Origin: Codonopsis lanceolata
Taxonomy: Eukaryota; Streptophyta; Magnoliopsida; Asterales; Campanulaceae
DNA length: 64,000 nucleotides
NCBI GenBank assembly: GCA_013146195.2
Contig: CM028384.1
Location: 74,281,228 to 74,345,227 of the forward strand
Direction of reading: 5' to 3'
The translations under genes and the position numbers were made by a program. The notes under the pieces are model-generated. The model did not search any database and was not told where the DNA came from. It was given only the letters and a program-made list of their open reading frames with translations. Below are positions 23,501 to 32,849 of this stretch, piece after piece; positions within the stretch are counted from its first letter, which is position 1; every line of letters begins with the position of its first letter.

Positions 23501-26500
23501 GCGAGAGAATTATGGAGTTTTTTCTTACTGTTAGCTGGTATTTCTTGGGTTATGCCAAGATCAGTAGTAGAGCTTCTCCGTGGATGGTCGCTGTATAAAA
23601 GGAGAAGAAGGAATGTGGTCTGGGACTCAGCTCCTTTGGCTATCTGGTGGTGTATATGGAAGGAGAGGAATCAAAGAGCCTTCGATAACGTGGACGATGG
23701 GTTGGAGAAGTTAAAGAAAAATATTATGCATCTGCTGCGTTTGTGGTGTGCGGAGACATCTTCGACTGATTGGACCCCTTTTGAGGATTTGGTGGATAGT
23801 TCTACTCTATTGTAATTTTTGTTTAGTATACATCTAGTGTACATGGTTGCGCCATCCTTTATGGCACCATAATTAATACAATCTTTACTTATCAAAAAAC
23901 CACCAAGAAAACTAAAAAAACAAGCCATGCGGGATGGGTTCTAAGATACAATCACTTCCAGTAGGTCCATGAATAAAATATTTATTAAATTATAACCAAA
24001 CCAGCAAGACAACAAAATAATGTTGTTTTGTTCAAAATGAAACGGTTCCCAATACATAATCACTTCCAGTAGGTCCATGAATAAAATATTTATTAAATTA
24101 TAACCAAACCAGCAAGACAACAAGATAATGTTGTTTTGTTCAAAATGAACCCATATCATGTCCCCCCCACCGTCCCTCTCTCTGTGTTATTACTTATAAA
24201 GAATTTATTTTTATTTTTTTGATAAGTTACTTATAGAGAGTTTATTAGATTCAAGGAATTGCACAATTCAAAATACAATTTTAAGAAATGCAATTTAATC
24301 TTTTGATTCAGTTCTCTGCCACCTGAGTTTCTGTTTCATTGTCTTATTTGGTGGGGAACATAGAAAAAATTGAGACTGAACTTCTATGATGCAGGATGAC
24401 GTGGCTTAATCCAGTTCTTCTTGTGTACAGTGAGATGAGGAGACTCGAGCCCTCCGACCCTCCCCCTTCTAGCTCCTTCTATAATCGCACCTTCAATCAT
24501 GGCTTGTGTGAAGTGATTACTAGAAAAGTAAGAATTGACTTTCAGGTGTGCTAGTAGGATTGGATTGCAGAGAAGTGATAAGTTTGCTTTGGACCGAATT
24601 GAATGGAAGAAAAGGATTCATATAGGCGGTCCAACCCAAGTGATTGGGAAAAAGGCTGAGTTGAGTTGAGTGTCCATAGCATCACACCCAATAGAATAAC
24701 ATGGACAATTCAAGGAAAGCAATGGAGTTACTGCTGAAACTTCTATTACTTAATCCCTCCTAAAGCAAGTTGATGCATCAAATTATATGGAGGCCGTGAC
24801 TAGGGACCTATTAAAAAAAAATTAGCCTAGACTTCCAATAAAGGGTTTGTCTTTTGTTGGGATATAGCCACTCCACACAAAACATGCTCAACCATAACCA
24901 CCAAACAGATCTTTAGGACAAGCTAAGCCCATTAATTTATTGCACTCATTTACCGGAAAAATCCTACAACAATTAACAGTCTAAAACCATGGTGTTCTCC
25001 ATCCTTCATCAGGTTTTCTCTTACTATCTACTAATCTCACAAAAGTTTCATCATATATTTCAGTTGTATCATAACATTCCCATTTTCCCTACATACCTTC
25101 TTAAATATGTTTCACCACTTGGCAGTTGCTGTCCTGCATCAGATATTCTATCACTTCATCTACTATGGGTGAAACTTTCACAGTCTCATAAGTATACCTT
25201 CTGAATTTACTTATTTTGTTTTTACTGCATCCATCTTGGCATTCTCATCATGGCTACTAAACTTCCTTAACAGTCTTGCTTTTTAGTTGCTGGCATTTGA
25301 TACCATCACATATATGTAGTCTTCAAGCTGTCTAATATAATATTCAATCAACTTTACTAGTACAAGTCAATCCAAAATTCTCCAATCACACTTCTATTTT
25401 TAACTTCATCGCCTCGAATAATATTTTTAACCCTCTAAATTAATCCTTTACAGACTGATTTGTTTGCAAGCTTAACAACCCTTCGTCTTCATTCTACCAA
25501 TAAATTTTCATTCCATGTACACAATTTTATTCCTGCTAATTATAATCTTCTTGATTTGAACACTCTTTACTTCAAATTCTATATCCTCTTTGATTCAAAA
25601 GCTTCTCTATCCTCTTGACTAAAAAGCTTCTTACTATACCCTCTTTTGCAAAAAAAATTGTCCCATTTTGACTTTCAAAAGTCAATCTGACCATTTCTCG
25701 GGTTCATATTTAACATATTTCCACTTAGTTATAGAGAATGACAGTATAAATGTATAGCCTTTGTAAGCATACACTAAATACTACAAATATAATGTTATAT
25801 AATTTTGAAAAGGCAAGGAAATCTACATCAAATTTTCATTTAAAAACTAGTCAAACTAACGCTGAAAAGTTGAAATGGAACAATCTTTGGGATGGAGGTG
25901 GCACGTATTTATTCCAGCTTCTTTCAAGAATCCTCTGATTTTAATTTAATTAGCTCCTTTCTACATTCTTTAGGCATGACAATATAGCTTCTTCTTCTAT
26001 GTCCTTATTTGTCTTCCTATAACCAAGAATGCAATTCATATACTATTTTATTCTAGCTAACTTTAAATCATCTTGATTCAAATGCTTCTCTCTACTCTTC
26101 AAATTCTAAATCCTCTTAATTTGTAAGCTTCGCTATCCTTTTGCATAGTTCCTTGGACATACTTTAATCATAATACTTGCTGTCCCATGCATAGTCCTTA
26201 AGTTGAAGTCAAATATATCTTCACCAGTGTTGACACATAAAAATTTCTATTACAATGCATTTTTCCCTCTATTCATATTATATCGAACCCATTGCTTCAG
26301 GGATGTGGAACTAAAAGATAAAGCACCAGTCGTGAACTTCGACGACTATGGATTGATACCCCTAATTGTTCGCATAGGAGTTGGGCCCTAATAAACTTCT
26401 GTGACACCTTCCTTGAAATCCAAGCTTGAAATAACTCTTGATCACCCAAAATTGCTCCATTTCTAAGCCAACCATCAGATTTTGGAATTCCACCTATGGT

Positions 26501-29500
26501 GAGCAGTAAAAGCTAAGATAGACTATCCTCAAAGTTTACTTCCTGCCTGAGACCGACTCTCAAGAAACAGAAAATGAACATAAGCAAATATGCCATTTCA
26601 GAGTAGATACAATTACACTCTGGTAATACAAGGCGAGCAGCGTTAAACAGATAACGCCGAGGAATATAATTGCACTAGCATTGAGTATTGACTTCTCTCC
26701 ACAGAATGAGTCACAAGAAAGCCAGGAAAGTCGGAATGCAGAATCCATCTTGGAAATGTTAACAGAGATACTCCCTCCGTTCCACCCAAACAGTCCACAT
26801 TTGAAAAGTCTAATTATTCAGGTGAAATATTAATGTCATTGGAGTTGGTCATAATTACAAAAATACTTAAAACACAAGCAATGTGCTTACAACACAAGTG
26901 GAGGGTAAAGATGAAATGTTATAAAAATTGTAAGTATAATTTTTCAAAATGGACTTTAAAGTGAAATATCCATGATGGACGTACTCTTTGTCTTTGTCTG
27001 GAATGGAGGGAGTAGTAAATTCATTTTACAGCATTTGATTTTCATGTCATTTCCACTTTATCTCAATTATGGTGGAAGAAGCTGAGCACATATTTATGCT
27101 TTGAGCATGGTGGTCTTTATATTGTTATAAAGATCCATTGTTGTAAAATATGTCCAATTCTTACTGTTTTCATAAGAAAGTAAAAGATCAAAGTGAAAGT
27201 ACAGAGTGGAGGATAGGCTGTCCACCAAGGAAAAAAACGAAAATGAAATACCTGGTGAAAAACTGAAACGCGCCCAGCGCGGAAACGCAAAATAATGAGA
27301 GGAGATTAACTTTATCCTTGAGAATCAAAAAAGCCGGTCTGTGTCCAGCCTCGTGATTCAGTGGCTTGATTTTTGGATTTTGGGTTTTTTTTGTACTGAT
27401 TGAAGAAAAGGTAAGAATGAGTTAGAAAAAAAGCTTGTAGGATCAAAAATGAGAAGGTCCAAAACCACAAACTAAGCCGCTAAATCGCAAATGAGAGAAA
27501 AATTTGTTGGTGAAAATCCAAGAATCCTGCTCCATGCACAAATGCCACAAAGTCTACAAAATGTGATATTTCCACAAACACAAGTCATCCCTATTCCTCA
27601 CCAAATCCTAAAAAACCGTAAGAAGAAAATTCCCAATAGAAGGAGGTCATGCAGCCTAAAGCGCCTAACTGCAAACTCCAAGGTGCAAGTGAGTTTTGCC
27701 GTCATTGCTACACACAACACATATCCCAAGAGAGCGTCTTGTGGGGCTCCCACTCCTATCCCGAGCCATTAGTGTTGCACAAAAGCTACACAAAACCATT
27801 GATTTTCAAAGGAACCTTAGCTTTCAATAGAAGGAGCCAATGAGAAAGAAACATGAAATTGAATTTTAGCCAAAGTCAGCAGGGACTCGGTATGAAAAAT
27901 TCAATAGAATCCCAATGTCAAGCTTGCTTATCAGGAAGTTCGGAGGTTCACGACAAAGAAGCATCTCTAACATGAAGCTACCTCCTCCAAGTCCCATCGT
28001 TAAGGTCACAAAAGAGATGCAATTCCAAGGAAAAACAACCACCCTCCCTCACCGAAAAGAACATGGTCCGGAAGAAAATCTACTCATGCAATGAAAGCGG
28101 TGGCCAGCAGAGGCGTACCAATCCCCGAGTAAAGTGTTATCATTGCCAACCAAACTGACATGAGGGAGAAAAGATGGGAGCACTTATAGACCCAACCTCC
28201 AAGGACTAGCAAAGGAAATCAAAGAAACCCATTGCAGCATCCCAACCACCTTTCTTGTTAACAGCTATATTTCTCCTAATGACTCCACCAAAGAGAGTGA
28301 GGATCCAAAGGAAAATGCTAACTCCTGGTTGAGAACCAAATTCCCAATGCCCAGACCCCCTCATCTACAGAATGAGAGACCCCTACCATGAAACCAGGTG
28401 ATATTTTCCACTCTTCTCCCGTTCCAACCAACAAAAATTGTCTCATAATCCCCTCAAGCTTCTCTCCAACATTGAACGGTACCCGAAAAAGCGATAGGTG
28501 ACAAATGAGAATACTAGACAAAACTCTCTGAATAGGAGTAACTACCCCCACCCCCACTTTGCAAAGTGAAAAAATGAATTTAAAAAATATATCCTCCAAT
28601 ATTAGTTTAAGGTAGCAAAAATATTCAAAAGGAAGACTTGGCAAAATTACCTATATTCTATCTTTACTTCTCTACTTGGTTTTTGTTTGGGTGGGGAGGA
28701 GAGAGAGAGAGAGAGAGAAATCAAAAAGTTCTTGCCTATTATCAAAAAAACGATACATATATATAGATATATATATTCAGTTCTGCCCAAGATTCTTTAG
28801 TGATTCGACAGGCTACACTGTCCTTCAGAACTCCAAACTCTAATATGCCAAATTGCCAACTCCCCCAGCTCCCATTTCTTCCACAATGGCTTTTAACCTT
28901 ATAGATGGTGTCTTTGAGTACATGCACACACAAAACAACTCGAAAAATTTCTCTCATTTTGGCAAGGGAAGGGGTGGGAAGTTAGAGGAGCACTAATATA
29001 ACATAGAAAATGTTCTTCGACCAAAAGAATTAAGAAATGTTCGAAGTAAAACCATTATGGCAATTGATAACTGTCAAACAGTCTGACAATGATCCTGATT
29101 GCTCCTCTTCCATTACTAAACATCATTTGACATTGAGACTTCCGTTTCGATTCTTCAGTCTATCAAGAACTTTGTTTATCCCTTATTTAGAGGAGTAAAA
29201 GATCTTTCTTTTTCTTTTTTTTATAAGTAGTAAAAGATCTATTACTCAGAATAAGTAATTGAAACTCAATTCGTAACACTACATGGGAAAATGATGCAAG
29301 AAACAAAGTGTAAAATATCAAAGCATCAATCACCAAATCAAAACATACCTTCAGGCTATTAAGCACTTCTAGAAATCTCTTTGGATTTGAGAAACCATCT
29401 TGAAAGTTCTCCACAATAGCGATATTATGATGAATCTGAAATAGAAAGAAAAAGAACAGCAGATGATAAACATACATAAGATTCTGGACTAAAAACAAAA

Positions 29501-32500
29501 AATAACAAAAAGAAGATACTATCATATATAGCATCAAACACTTGTATGAATATATCTACTAAATTATATAGATAATTCCAAATTTCCATTTATCATTCAG
29601 ATTGAAAATGAGAGGATATTAGAAAATGCTTAGGGTTGGGTTATAGATGTATAAGATTCTCAACTCAATCTGGATCAAAAATTAAGGCCTCTTTGCTAAG
29701 AAAAGAAGATAAAGCAACAAAAACTAAATGGTTTAATAAAGCCAAGCACTTCAAGCTGCTGAATCTTGAATACTTCCCACAACCCCTCCTCCTTTACTGA
29801 TAAAGTACTGAATCTTGAAACTTCTTCCGCGGCCTTGAGTAAGTGTACTCTATTCTTTAACTGCCCACTTTCTTAAATTAAATTCCCTCCGCCCTAAGTT
29901 ATCCTTCAGGTTTACTTTTTCGTTTGTCACCAAAAAAAAAAGTCTTATTTGTAAACTTTTTTTTAAGAAAACACTATCATCATTTTACCTTTACTTTTTC
30001 TTACAACTTTAATACTGGTCACATGCACATGGGCTTCAAAGACAACTAAATAGTATACCAATATTAATAATTGAGTCAATTCTTTTTTCTTAATCCATGT
30101 GTCGGGTCAAATAAGACAATAATTTAGTGGTGGAGAGAGTATTAGATCATCAAAAGATACAAGAGACAGAACAAAGGTCTGTCGAAATTACAATACAAAA
30201 GCAAAAGCAGAAAGCCAAGAAAGTAAAGCCCTCCAATCCTGATTAATGAAATTAATCTGATGAAGAAAAGCTATTTCACAGCTAAAACCAAGGTGTTCCA
30301 TAAGGTGACTGAAATTCTTCGTGTTACTGCTCAGCCCCTTCACTCTCAATTATTACTGGATATATTTAAACCTGAAATGTAATGTGTGGCTGACATGTCA
30401 GTTAAGTTAACAGCAATAGCATGATGTGGCCTGCTTTCCTACTTTGTTGCGTTCTCTTGAGTGGTAGTGCATTATCCAACAAAAGATGGTGCTCTAAGTT
30501 TTTATCTTATTCTTCTACAAAAATAAATAAATATAGGAAAAGTAGTACTAGTATAGGACATGGAACTTCCATAATGATCTAGTATTCATCGGATATCATT
30601 TATGAAACAAAATTTATGTTTCTTCTTTCAACACACTTCCACTGTAGAGTCTTAGATATTATTACTTTCTTTCGAACCAGATTTCCAACCCATGTGGCTT
30701 ACCCAACATCCGACATGCATGGACTCAATATTTAAGAAGCATAATATTTTTTGGGCCAGAGCAGAGCAAGAGAGAAGTATGATTGTTACTCCCTCCGTCC
30801 CTAAATTATCGTCCAAGTTGACCCGGCGCACGGATTAAGAAAAAACAATTGACTTGATTATTTATATTGGTTTAGTGTGTAATTTCCTTTAAAGCCCATG
30901 AGTATGTGGCCCATAATTAAAGTAGGGTGAAAAAGTAAGGGTAAATTGGTAAAAGTGATTTCTAAAAAGGTAAGTTTCAAACTAGACAATTATTTTGGGA
31001 CGGACGAAAAAGGAAAGGAGGACGATAATTTAGGGATGGAGGGAGTACATGTTATCGCCTTCATCAACAAAGCTTCATTGCCCGAGAAGTTAATCTCTGG
31101 TGATCTCTTTTGTTTTATGTTTGCGACTTCTTTTTTTTTTTTTTTTGATAAGTAAAAGGTATATAAATGAAAGTGTTAAAACAGGTGATGTGTCCTATGT
31201 ACGAAAGCAATATACAACCAACCACTTCTAGCCAACAAAAATGTTATCCACAAATTCTACAAAGGGATTAGATCCCTGTGGAACCGCCTCATCACACCAA
31301 AAAAACATAGTCCGAATAATCTGATTTTTAATCCCTCCATTGATGGTGATAGTGAGAAATAAGATTTTCAAGTAATAGTGGTCTACCAGGCTTGAAGAGA
31401 GAAAAGTGTGACTTTTAGAACTGATAATGTGGTTTCAGTTCTGTGATGGAGCAGCAGAGAGGAGAGGACACATGTCTTTTTGAAGATAACCAACATTTTT
31501 AAAACCTCCTCGTCCTTTTCATTTTTAGATTAATTTTTTTAATTCTATGAACAGATTTAGCTGAATAAAGTATGCCAACTTATGCACATGGAGTGTAGAG
31601 ATATCCGTAGAAGTAATGGGGAAGTCTTCAGGGTCCCCAAGGGGTGGGAGAGATGACAAGGGCACTTAGGCAAGACCTTGAGGTCCTTGGTTCCAATCTC
31701 CAAACCAACAAAGGGTCACACTTACCTATCAAAGAAAAAAGTCAACAGATTTGCCTAGTACATTTAACACCTTCAAGTCACCAGCCTAATTTCACCATCC
31801 ACCCTCAAAGTTATAATATTCATTTGCATCAATCCATCTCTCAATGGCTCTAATTGCTAACCTTTGACCCATATAACTCAACTCAGTCTTTGTCCAAATT
31901 ATTTGAGGCCGGGGACATGAATCCTTTGTCACCGTTCTGTTGGTCCAATATAAGATCACCTAACAAGCCACGCTGACTCATATTCCTTCTTCATTATTGT
32001 TGTCAATGTTAGTTTTAAGTTTCCCCTACCTCTAATCTAGTTGTTGATATTGATGTTAACAAACTTCCTAGCAGGTGCATTTAGTGGTCTATGAGTGCAA
32101 ACCATCTCAAACAGTCTTCTCTCATTTTATCTCTAATAGATGTGAGTGTAACTGACCTACAAATATGTCTATTTCGAAAGTTACCAAATGACATACAACT
32201 AGTATACAATTAAACAAGAAATACGAAATAATGGCCAAGTTCAATGAAAGGAAAGACTATCTACAAAGAAAAATACAAACCCAAACACAGTAATAAAAAA
32301 ATCCAACTTAAACCAGCTCTCTTCAAAAACATCCAGGCACAACTTCAAAAGCTCTCTGCATTTCCAATCATATTTTTTTATATGCGGTAAGATTCTTTAA
32401 GTACTACTTAGCCTGGAAGTTGACGATGCATAGGGTGTGGCAACAGCCACAAACTACTCAGATGGCGAAAAACATCAAAACCTGAAACTTCTAAAATTGC

Positions 32501-32849
32501 TGAACTTAAACCAAATGAACTAAACATAGATAAACAAACAAATTCACTCCACATAATCAACTTCAATTAACACCTACGTCATGCATTTCCCTCTCCAATT
32601 TGTAAAACCACTCTACAAAGTCGATAATCAGTAACTAAGCAGCTTCACAAAAACGTATACCTTCGGATCGTCGGGTTTAATTCGCAATAACTGGTGCAAT
32701 ATCTCGAGGCATTCAGCAAACTTCCTCAACTGGAACTGCAACGCCGCATCCTTTGCTAAAGCGTTGGTGAAAGAGATTGGACCATCGTCGTCTGGTGAGT
32801 CCCTGTTATTACTAGCAGCAGCCATTGAAGATGTTGACGAAGAATCCAT
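8402..32849 (-). CDS. CNOT10: CNOT10-like subunit of the CCR4-NOT complex (whole gene, six exons)
   Basis: Six exons can be joined in phase: 32849-32661, 29435-29349, 16330-16148, 15882-15796, 15717-15646 and 10246-8402. All have GT donors and AG acceptors, all junctions are phase 0, and the product is about 820 aa. The protein starts MDSSSTSSMAAASNNRDS and continues with the CNOT10 pattern of TPR-like helical repeats (FAECLEILHQLL, YYNNLGCIYYQLGKYHTS, TLWAELAVMSAFQGDIEKAR). In animals CNOT10 binds CNOT11 and the N-terminal part of CNOT1 in this mRNA-decay complex; that role is taken from the family, not seen here. The start at 32849 is the first ATG in frame and matches the usual acidic/serine-rich plant N terminus. 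Introns are 3.2 kb, 13.0 kb, 265 bp, 78 bp and 5.4 kb. The three long ones are full of transposons, yet no exon is damaged. The family call is firm; exact splice sites are by eye. Confidence 0.9.
10933..11005. repeat. Perfect 26-bp inverted repeat (hairpin) next to a TRIM-like primer site
   Basis: The left arm at 10933-10958 starts GTAAAGAAACGGAGAAGAGA and its exact reverse complement occupies 10980-11005, around a 21-bp loop. The right arm abuts the TGGTATCAGAGC primer site, where the 5' LTR of a TRIM-like element would be expected. Confidence 0.85.
11006..11247 (+). mobile_element. TRIM-like LTR element fragment
   Basis: TGGTATCAGAGC at 11007-11018 fits an initiator tRNA-Met primer site. 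About 155 bp later a purine tract (GAGGGGGAG, 11167-11175) precedes a short LTR-like segment, 11176-11247, starting TGTTAAGC and ending TTACTTAACA. The expected 5' LTR is replaced by the inverted repeat just upstream. There is no coding capacity. It lies in CNOT10 intron 5. Confidence 0.55.
11425..11578 (+). mobile_element. Short 5'-truncated LINE insertion with 18-bp target duplication
   Basis: AAGAATCCAGAAATAATT occurs at 11425-11442 and 11561-11578. The 118 bp between them end in the L1-type 3' tail TTTATCAAAAA and share the GTACATAGG...GCCACC...GGCGC motif with the tails of the LINEs at 17.2 and 23.9 kb. Confidence 0.85.
11775..11992. mobile_element. Probable Stowaway-like MITE
   Basis: The right end reads CTCATTTTGGGATGGAGGG and the left end CATCCCAAAATGAGTTC is its inverted partner, though the outermost left bases are worn. 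A second copy of the motif, ACTCATTTTGGGACAA, lies just inside the right end. Confidence 0.45.
12036..12338 (-). CDS. Unidentified 100-codon open frame in CNOT10 intron 5
   Basis: The frame starts MISLSFYGVVPILFINVKQQ and contains YMSWVLSARINVLLESVLAY. Its composition looks protein-like rather than low-complexity and it contains no repeat I recognise. It is not needed to join CNOT10 exons 5 and 6. It may be a captured exon fragment or chance; I do not recognise a family. Confidence 0.2.
   Translation of the reverse strand: MISLSFYGVVPILFINVKQQTAQIEFVWQSDAAGRYMSWVLSARINVLLESVLAYNDVLFRWLENTWSKNEFYFKDKQINHEIQELLYIHQITSEHKMNI
12985..13560 (-). mobile_element. RTE-type LINE remnant (3' end of the reverse transcriptase gene)
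   Basis: On the minus strand around 13250-13360 the reading ICETVKVAPIEDKTRENYLG and then WFGLVQ matches the characteristic C-terminal end of plant RTE-clade proteins (VGVAPI..KMRENRLRWFGHV). Stops and frameshifts interrupt it. It is an old remnant inside CNOT10 intron 5. Confidence 0.6.
14065..14975. mobile_element. Non-autonomous DNA transposon with GGCGCC-rich ends (hAT-like)
   Basis: The ends are CGTAGTTGTCAAAGTCGAG (left) and, inverted, CATAGTTGTTAAAGGCGAG (right). The flanks CCAGAGGC (14057-14064) and TCAGAGGC (14976-14983) form an 8-bp target duplication with one mismatch, the hAT length. Both subterminal regions (14083-14145 and 14825-14960) are packed with GGCGCC/GGCGAGGCG words while the middle is AT-rich. 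No transposase is present. Confidence 0.65.
15646..15717 (-). CDS. CNOT10: CNOT10-like exon 5
   Basis: The exon is 72 bp (24 codons, phase 0) encoding RVAYQVCLLLLDVSLICSHA and then SRAA. It is followed by donor GTAAGC and joins to DVISYMERVF in exon 6 across a 5.4-kb intron. Confidence 0.87.
15796..15882 (-). CDS. CNOT10: CNOT10-like exon 4
   Basis: The exon is 87 bp (29 codons, phase 0). It encodes AATWYNLHEYEKSFSVLEPL and then YQNIEPIDE, a conserved TPR-like segment of CNOT10. The acceptor is TTTATAG and the donor is GTACC. Confidence 0.88.
15946..16090. mobile_element. Short MITE with GTAAGACGGTCTTA ends
   Basis: The left end CTTGTGTAAGACGGTCTTA and the right end TAAGACCGTCCTACATAAG are inverted copies with a few mismatches. 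It is about 145 bp, in CNOT10 intron 3 (15883-16147), and its right end lies only about 55 bp downstream of the exon 3 donor. Confidence 0.6.
16148..16330 (-). CDS. CNOT10: CNOT10-like exon 3
   Basis: The exon is 183 bp (61 codons, phase 0), with acceptor TTGGTTCAG and donor GTATGTC. It starts RRSEELARASVEHVEAAS, which continues directly from the NSLK end of exon 2, and it ends in DISVTMFNT. Confidence 0.88.
16636..17261 (+). mobile_element. 5'-truncated LINE (zf-RVT region and 3' tail)
   Basis: An 11-bp target duplication AATACACTCAG flanks 16647-17250. The body encodes remains of the reverse-transcriptase zinc-binding region: KCKRNGESADHLMLHCPVVG, then LVIWRERNRRAFDN-type sequence, with frameshifts. 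It ends with the CTTATCAAAAAAA tail and resembles the LINE at 18.1-23.9 kb. Confidence 0.85.
17501..17634. repeat. Compound (TA)n/(CA)n microsatellite
   Basis: Runs of TA alternate with runs of CA over about 130 bp. All open frames here are composition artefacts. Confidence 0.9.
18121..20084 (+). pseudogene. LINE ORF1-like protein, broken
   Basis: The reading starts at 18121 (MCSTTHFQASFEVVKSG) and is interrupted by TAG at 18781, then continues in the same frame (EEAFRILPNEWFFENEPMLL, ERWDPAACYPWSCIKGVR) to TAG at 19099. Later segments are in other frames (19109-19429, 19386-20084). The position before the endonuclease and the DUF4283-like spacing of hydrophobic and Trp residues fit plant L1 ORF1. 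No zinc knuckle was seen. Confidence 0.6.
20165..23815 (+). pseudogene. LINE ORF2: endonuclease, reverse transcriptase and zf-RVT, frameshifted
   Basis: The endonuclease is recognised by IFGWNV, RRWKPDVVCLQETKM, DWVYLVADGTAGGILMVWDS and SRIDRFLLS...SDHVPI. The reverse transcriptase follows: KAPGPDGF, EYRPISLIGGIYKLIAKVLS, NRQILDAV, DIEKAYDHVDWDFL, GLRQGDPLSPLLFIVVMEAL, and the catalytic FADDTLVF at about 22186. The zf-RVT at about 23430-23490 reads CYMCKEDKETTNHLLLHC. Frameshifts occur near 20215 and 20590 (G runs), 21640 and 22000, and an insertion splits the gene at 22531. The coding matches make the identification secure. Confidence 0.9.
22518..22600 (-). mobile_element. 57-bp retroposed insert inside the LINE, with 13-bp target duplication
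   Basis: AAAGTACCCTTTC occurs at 22518-22530 and 22588-22600. The 57 bp between begin with a T-rich run, which is a poly(A) tail on the minus strand following ACTTATACCTTAT. This is the signature of a severely 5'-truncated target-primed insertion. It interrupts the LINE reverse-transcriptase region after RVTLIKSTLS. Confidence 0.85.
23950..24150. repeat. Two-copy tandem repeat, period 108 bp
   Basis: The unit starting AATCACTTCCAGTAGGTCCA occurs at 23950 and again at 24058 with almost no differences over about 93 bp. It abuts the 3' flank of the LINE. Confidence 0.9.
24151..26224. other. Intronic AT-rich DNA of CNOT10 intron 2, no gene seen
   Basis: The stretch is AT-rich and non-coding. 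Two diverged copies of a segment with TTGATTCAAA.GCTTCTCT and CTATCCT..T words occur at about 25520-25640 and 26030-26150, suggesting old repeats. No exon of CNOT10 is missing from the protein, so none is expected here. Confidence 0.4.
26225..26782 (+). pseudogene. Decayed copy of the RIF1-like terminal exon, in CNOT10 intron 2
   Basis: The sequence matches the RIF1-like last exon (59849-59232 minus strand) in several blocks: around CCCATTGCTT and GTGGAAC (26290-26303), AACTATGGATT-type sequence (26345-26360), CTCTTGATCACCCAAA (26427-26450), TTTTGGAATTC...TATGGTGAGCAG (26474-26505), ACTATCCTCAAAG (26522-26540), and GAGTCACAAGAAAGCCAGGA through AATGC.GAATC.ATCTTGGA (26706-26755). Frameshifts and a diverged middle (26580-26690) destroy the reading frame. 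Weak similarity to the parental intron just upstream of the acceptor (26240-26285) suggests a DNA-level rather than mRNA-derived copy. A Stowaway MITE interrupts its 3' end. It lies antisense to CNOT10. Confidence 0.75.
26771..27012. mobile_element. Stowaway-like MITE in the RIF1-like pseudogene
   Basis: The ends are CTCCCTCCGTTCCA and TGGAATGGAGGGAG with TA on both sides (26769-26770, 27013-27014). The 242-bp interior is non-coding. It interrupts the pseudogene next to the position of the parental stop codon. Confidence 0.85.
27490..28650 (-). mobile_element. Degenerate L1-type LINE remnant
   Basis: On the minus strand, 28640-28320 reads LSLFRVPFNVGEKLEGIMRQ and ends SVDEGVWALGIW, the region downstream of the reverse transcriptase in plant LINEs (LSLF.VP..V...LE..MR.FLW). 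Downstream fragments such as VPLKINGFV (27800-27830) correspond to the zf-RVT approach. Many stops are present, so it is old. Confidence 0.55.
29349..29435 (-). CDS. CNOT10: CNOT10-like exon 2
   Basis: The exon is 87 bp (29 codons, phase 0) between acceptor CTATTTCAG and donor GTATGT. It encodes IHHNIAIVENFQDGFSNPKR and then FLEVLNSLK, matching the conserved HNIA...NPK..LEVLN block of CNOT10 proteins. It is isolated between introns of 3.2 and 13.0 kb, so automatic gene finders could easily miss it. Confidence 0.88.
29884..30139. mobile_element. Stowaway-like MITE, degenerate
   Basis: The left end TCCCTCCGCCCTAAGTTATC and the right end ATAATTTAGTGGTGGAGAGA are imperfect inverted copies. The right side is followed by TA. 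It lies between CNOT10 exons 1 and 2. Confidence 0.6.
30789..31045. mobile_element. Stowaway-like MITE, well preserved
   Basis: The inverted ends CTCCCTCCGTCCCTAAATTA and TAATTTAGGGATGGAGGGAG match closely over about 26 bp, with TA at 30787-30788 and 31046-31047. The open frame across its right half is not a gene. Confidence 0.88.
31128..31330 (-). mobile_element. LINE 3' end fragment
   Basis: A run of T (31129-31146) followed by GATAAGTAAAAGG is the minus-strand tail type seen in the other LINEs of this window. The adjacent sequence ACACCAAAAAAACATAGTCC (31296-31315) fits the non-coding or zf-RVT end of the same family. No target duplication was found. Confidence 0.45.
31634..31745 (+). mobile_element. 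Degenerate SINE, related to the one at 4.16 kb
   Basis: CCCCAAGGGGTGG matches the start of the 4161 SINE (CCCCTAAGGGGTGG), and TTGGTTCCAATCTCC about 60 bp later is a worn box B. No clear target duplication was found. Confidence 0.45.
31760..32200 (-). mobile_element. RTE-type LINE remnant
   Basis: On the minus strand near 32170-32080 the reading ICRSVTLTSIRDKMREDCLR and then WFALIDH parallels the RTE C-terminal VGVAPI..KMRENRLRWFGHV. It is heavily decayed and resembles the remnant at 13.0-13.6 kb. Confidence 0.5.
32661..32849 (-). CDS. CNOT10: CNOT10-like exon 1
   Basis: This exon encodes the 63 N-terminal residues, ending LLRIKPDDPK, and is followed by the donor GTATAC. An upstream in-frame TTG is not a credible start, so translation should begin at the ATG at 32849-32847. 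The first TPR-like helix pair (AALQFQLRKFAECLEILHQLL) lies here. Confidence 0.88.

Larger units (their letters stand above)
18076..23895 (+). mobile_element. Nearly full-length, inactivated L1-type LINE in CNOT10 intron 2
   Basis: The order is ORF1, endonuclease, reverse transcriptase, zf-RVT, then the tail CTTTACTTATCAAAAAA. A 7-bp AAAACCA at 18069-18075 and 23896-23902 may be the target duplication, but it overlaps the A-rich tail and is weak. The element is antisense to CNOT10. Stops, frameshifts and a 57-bp nested insertion prevent expression of an intact protein. Confidence 0.88.
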
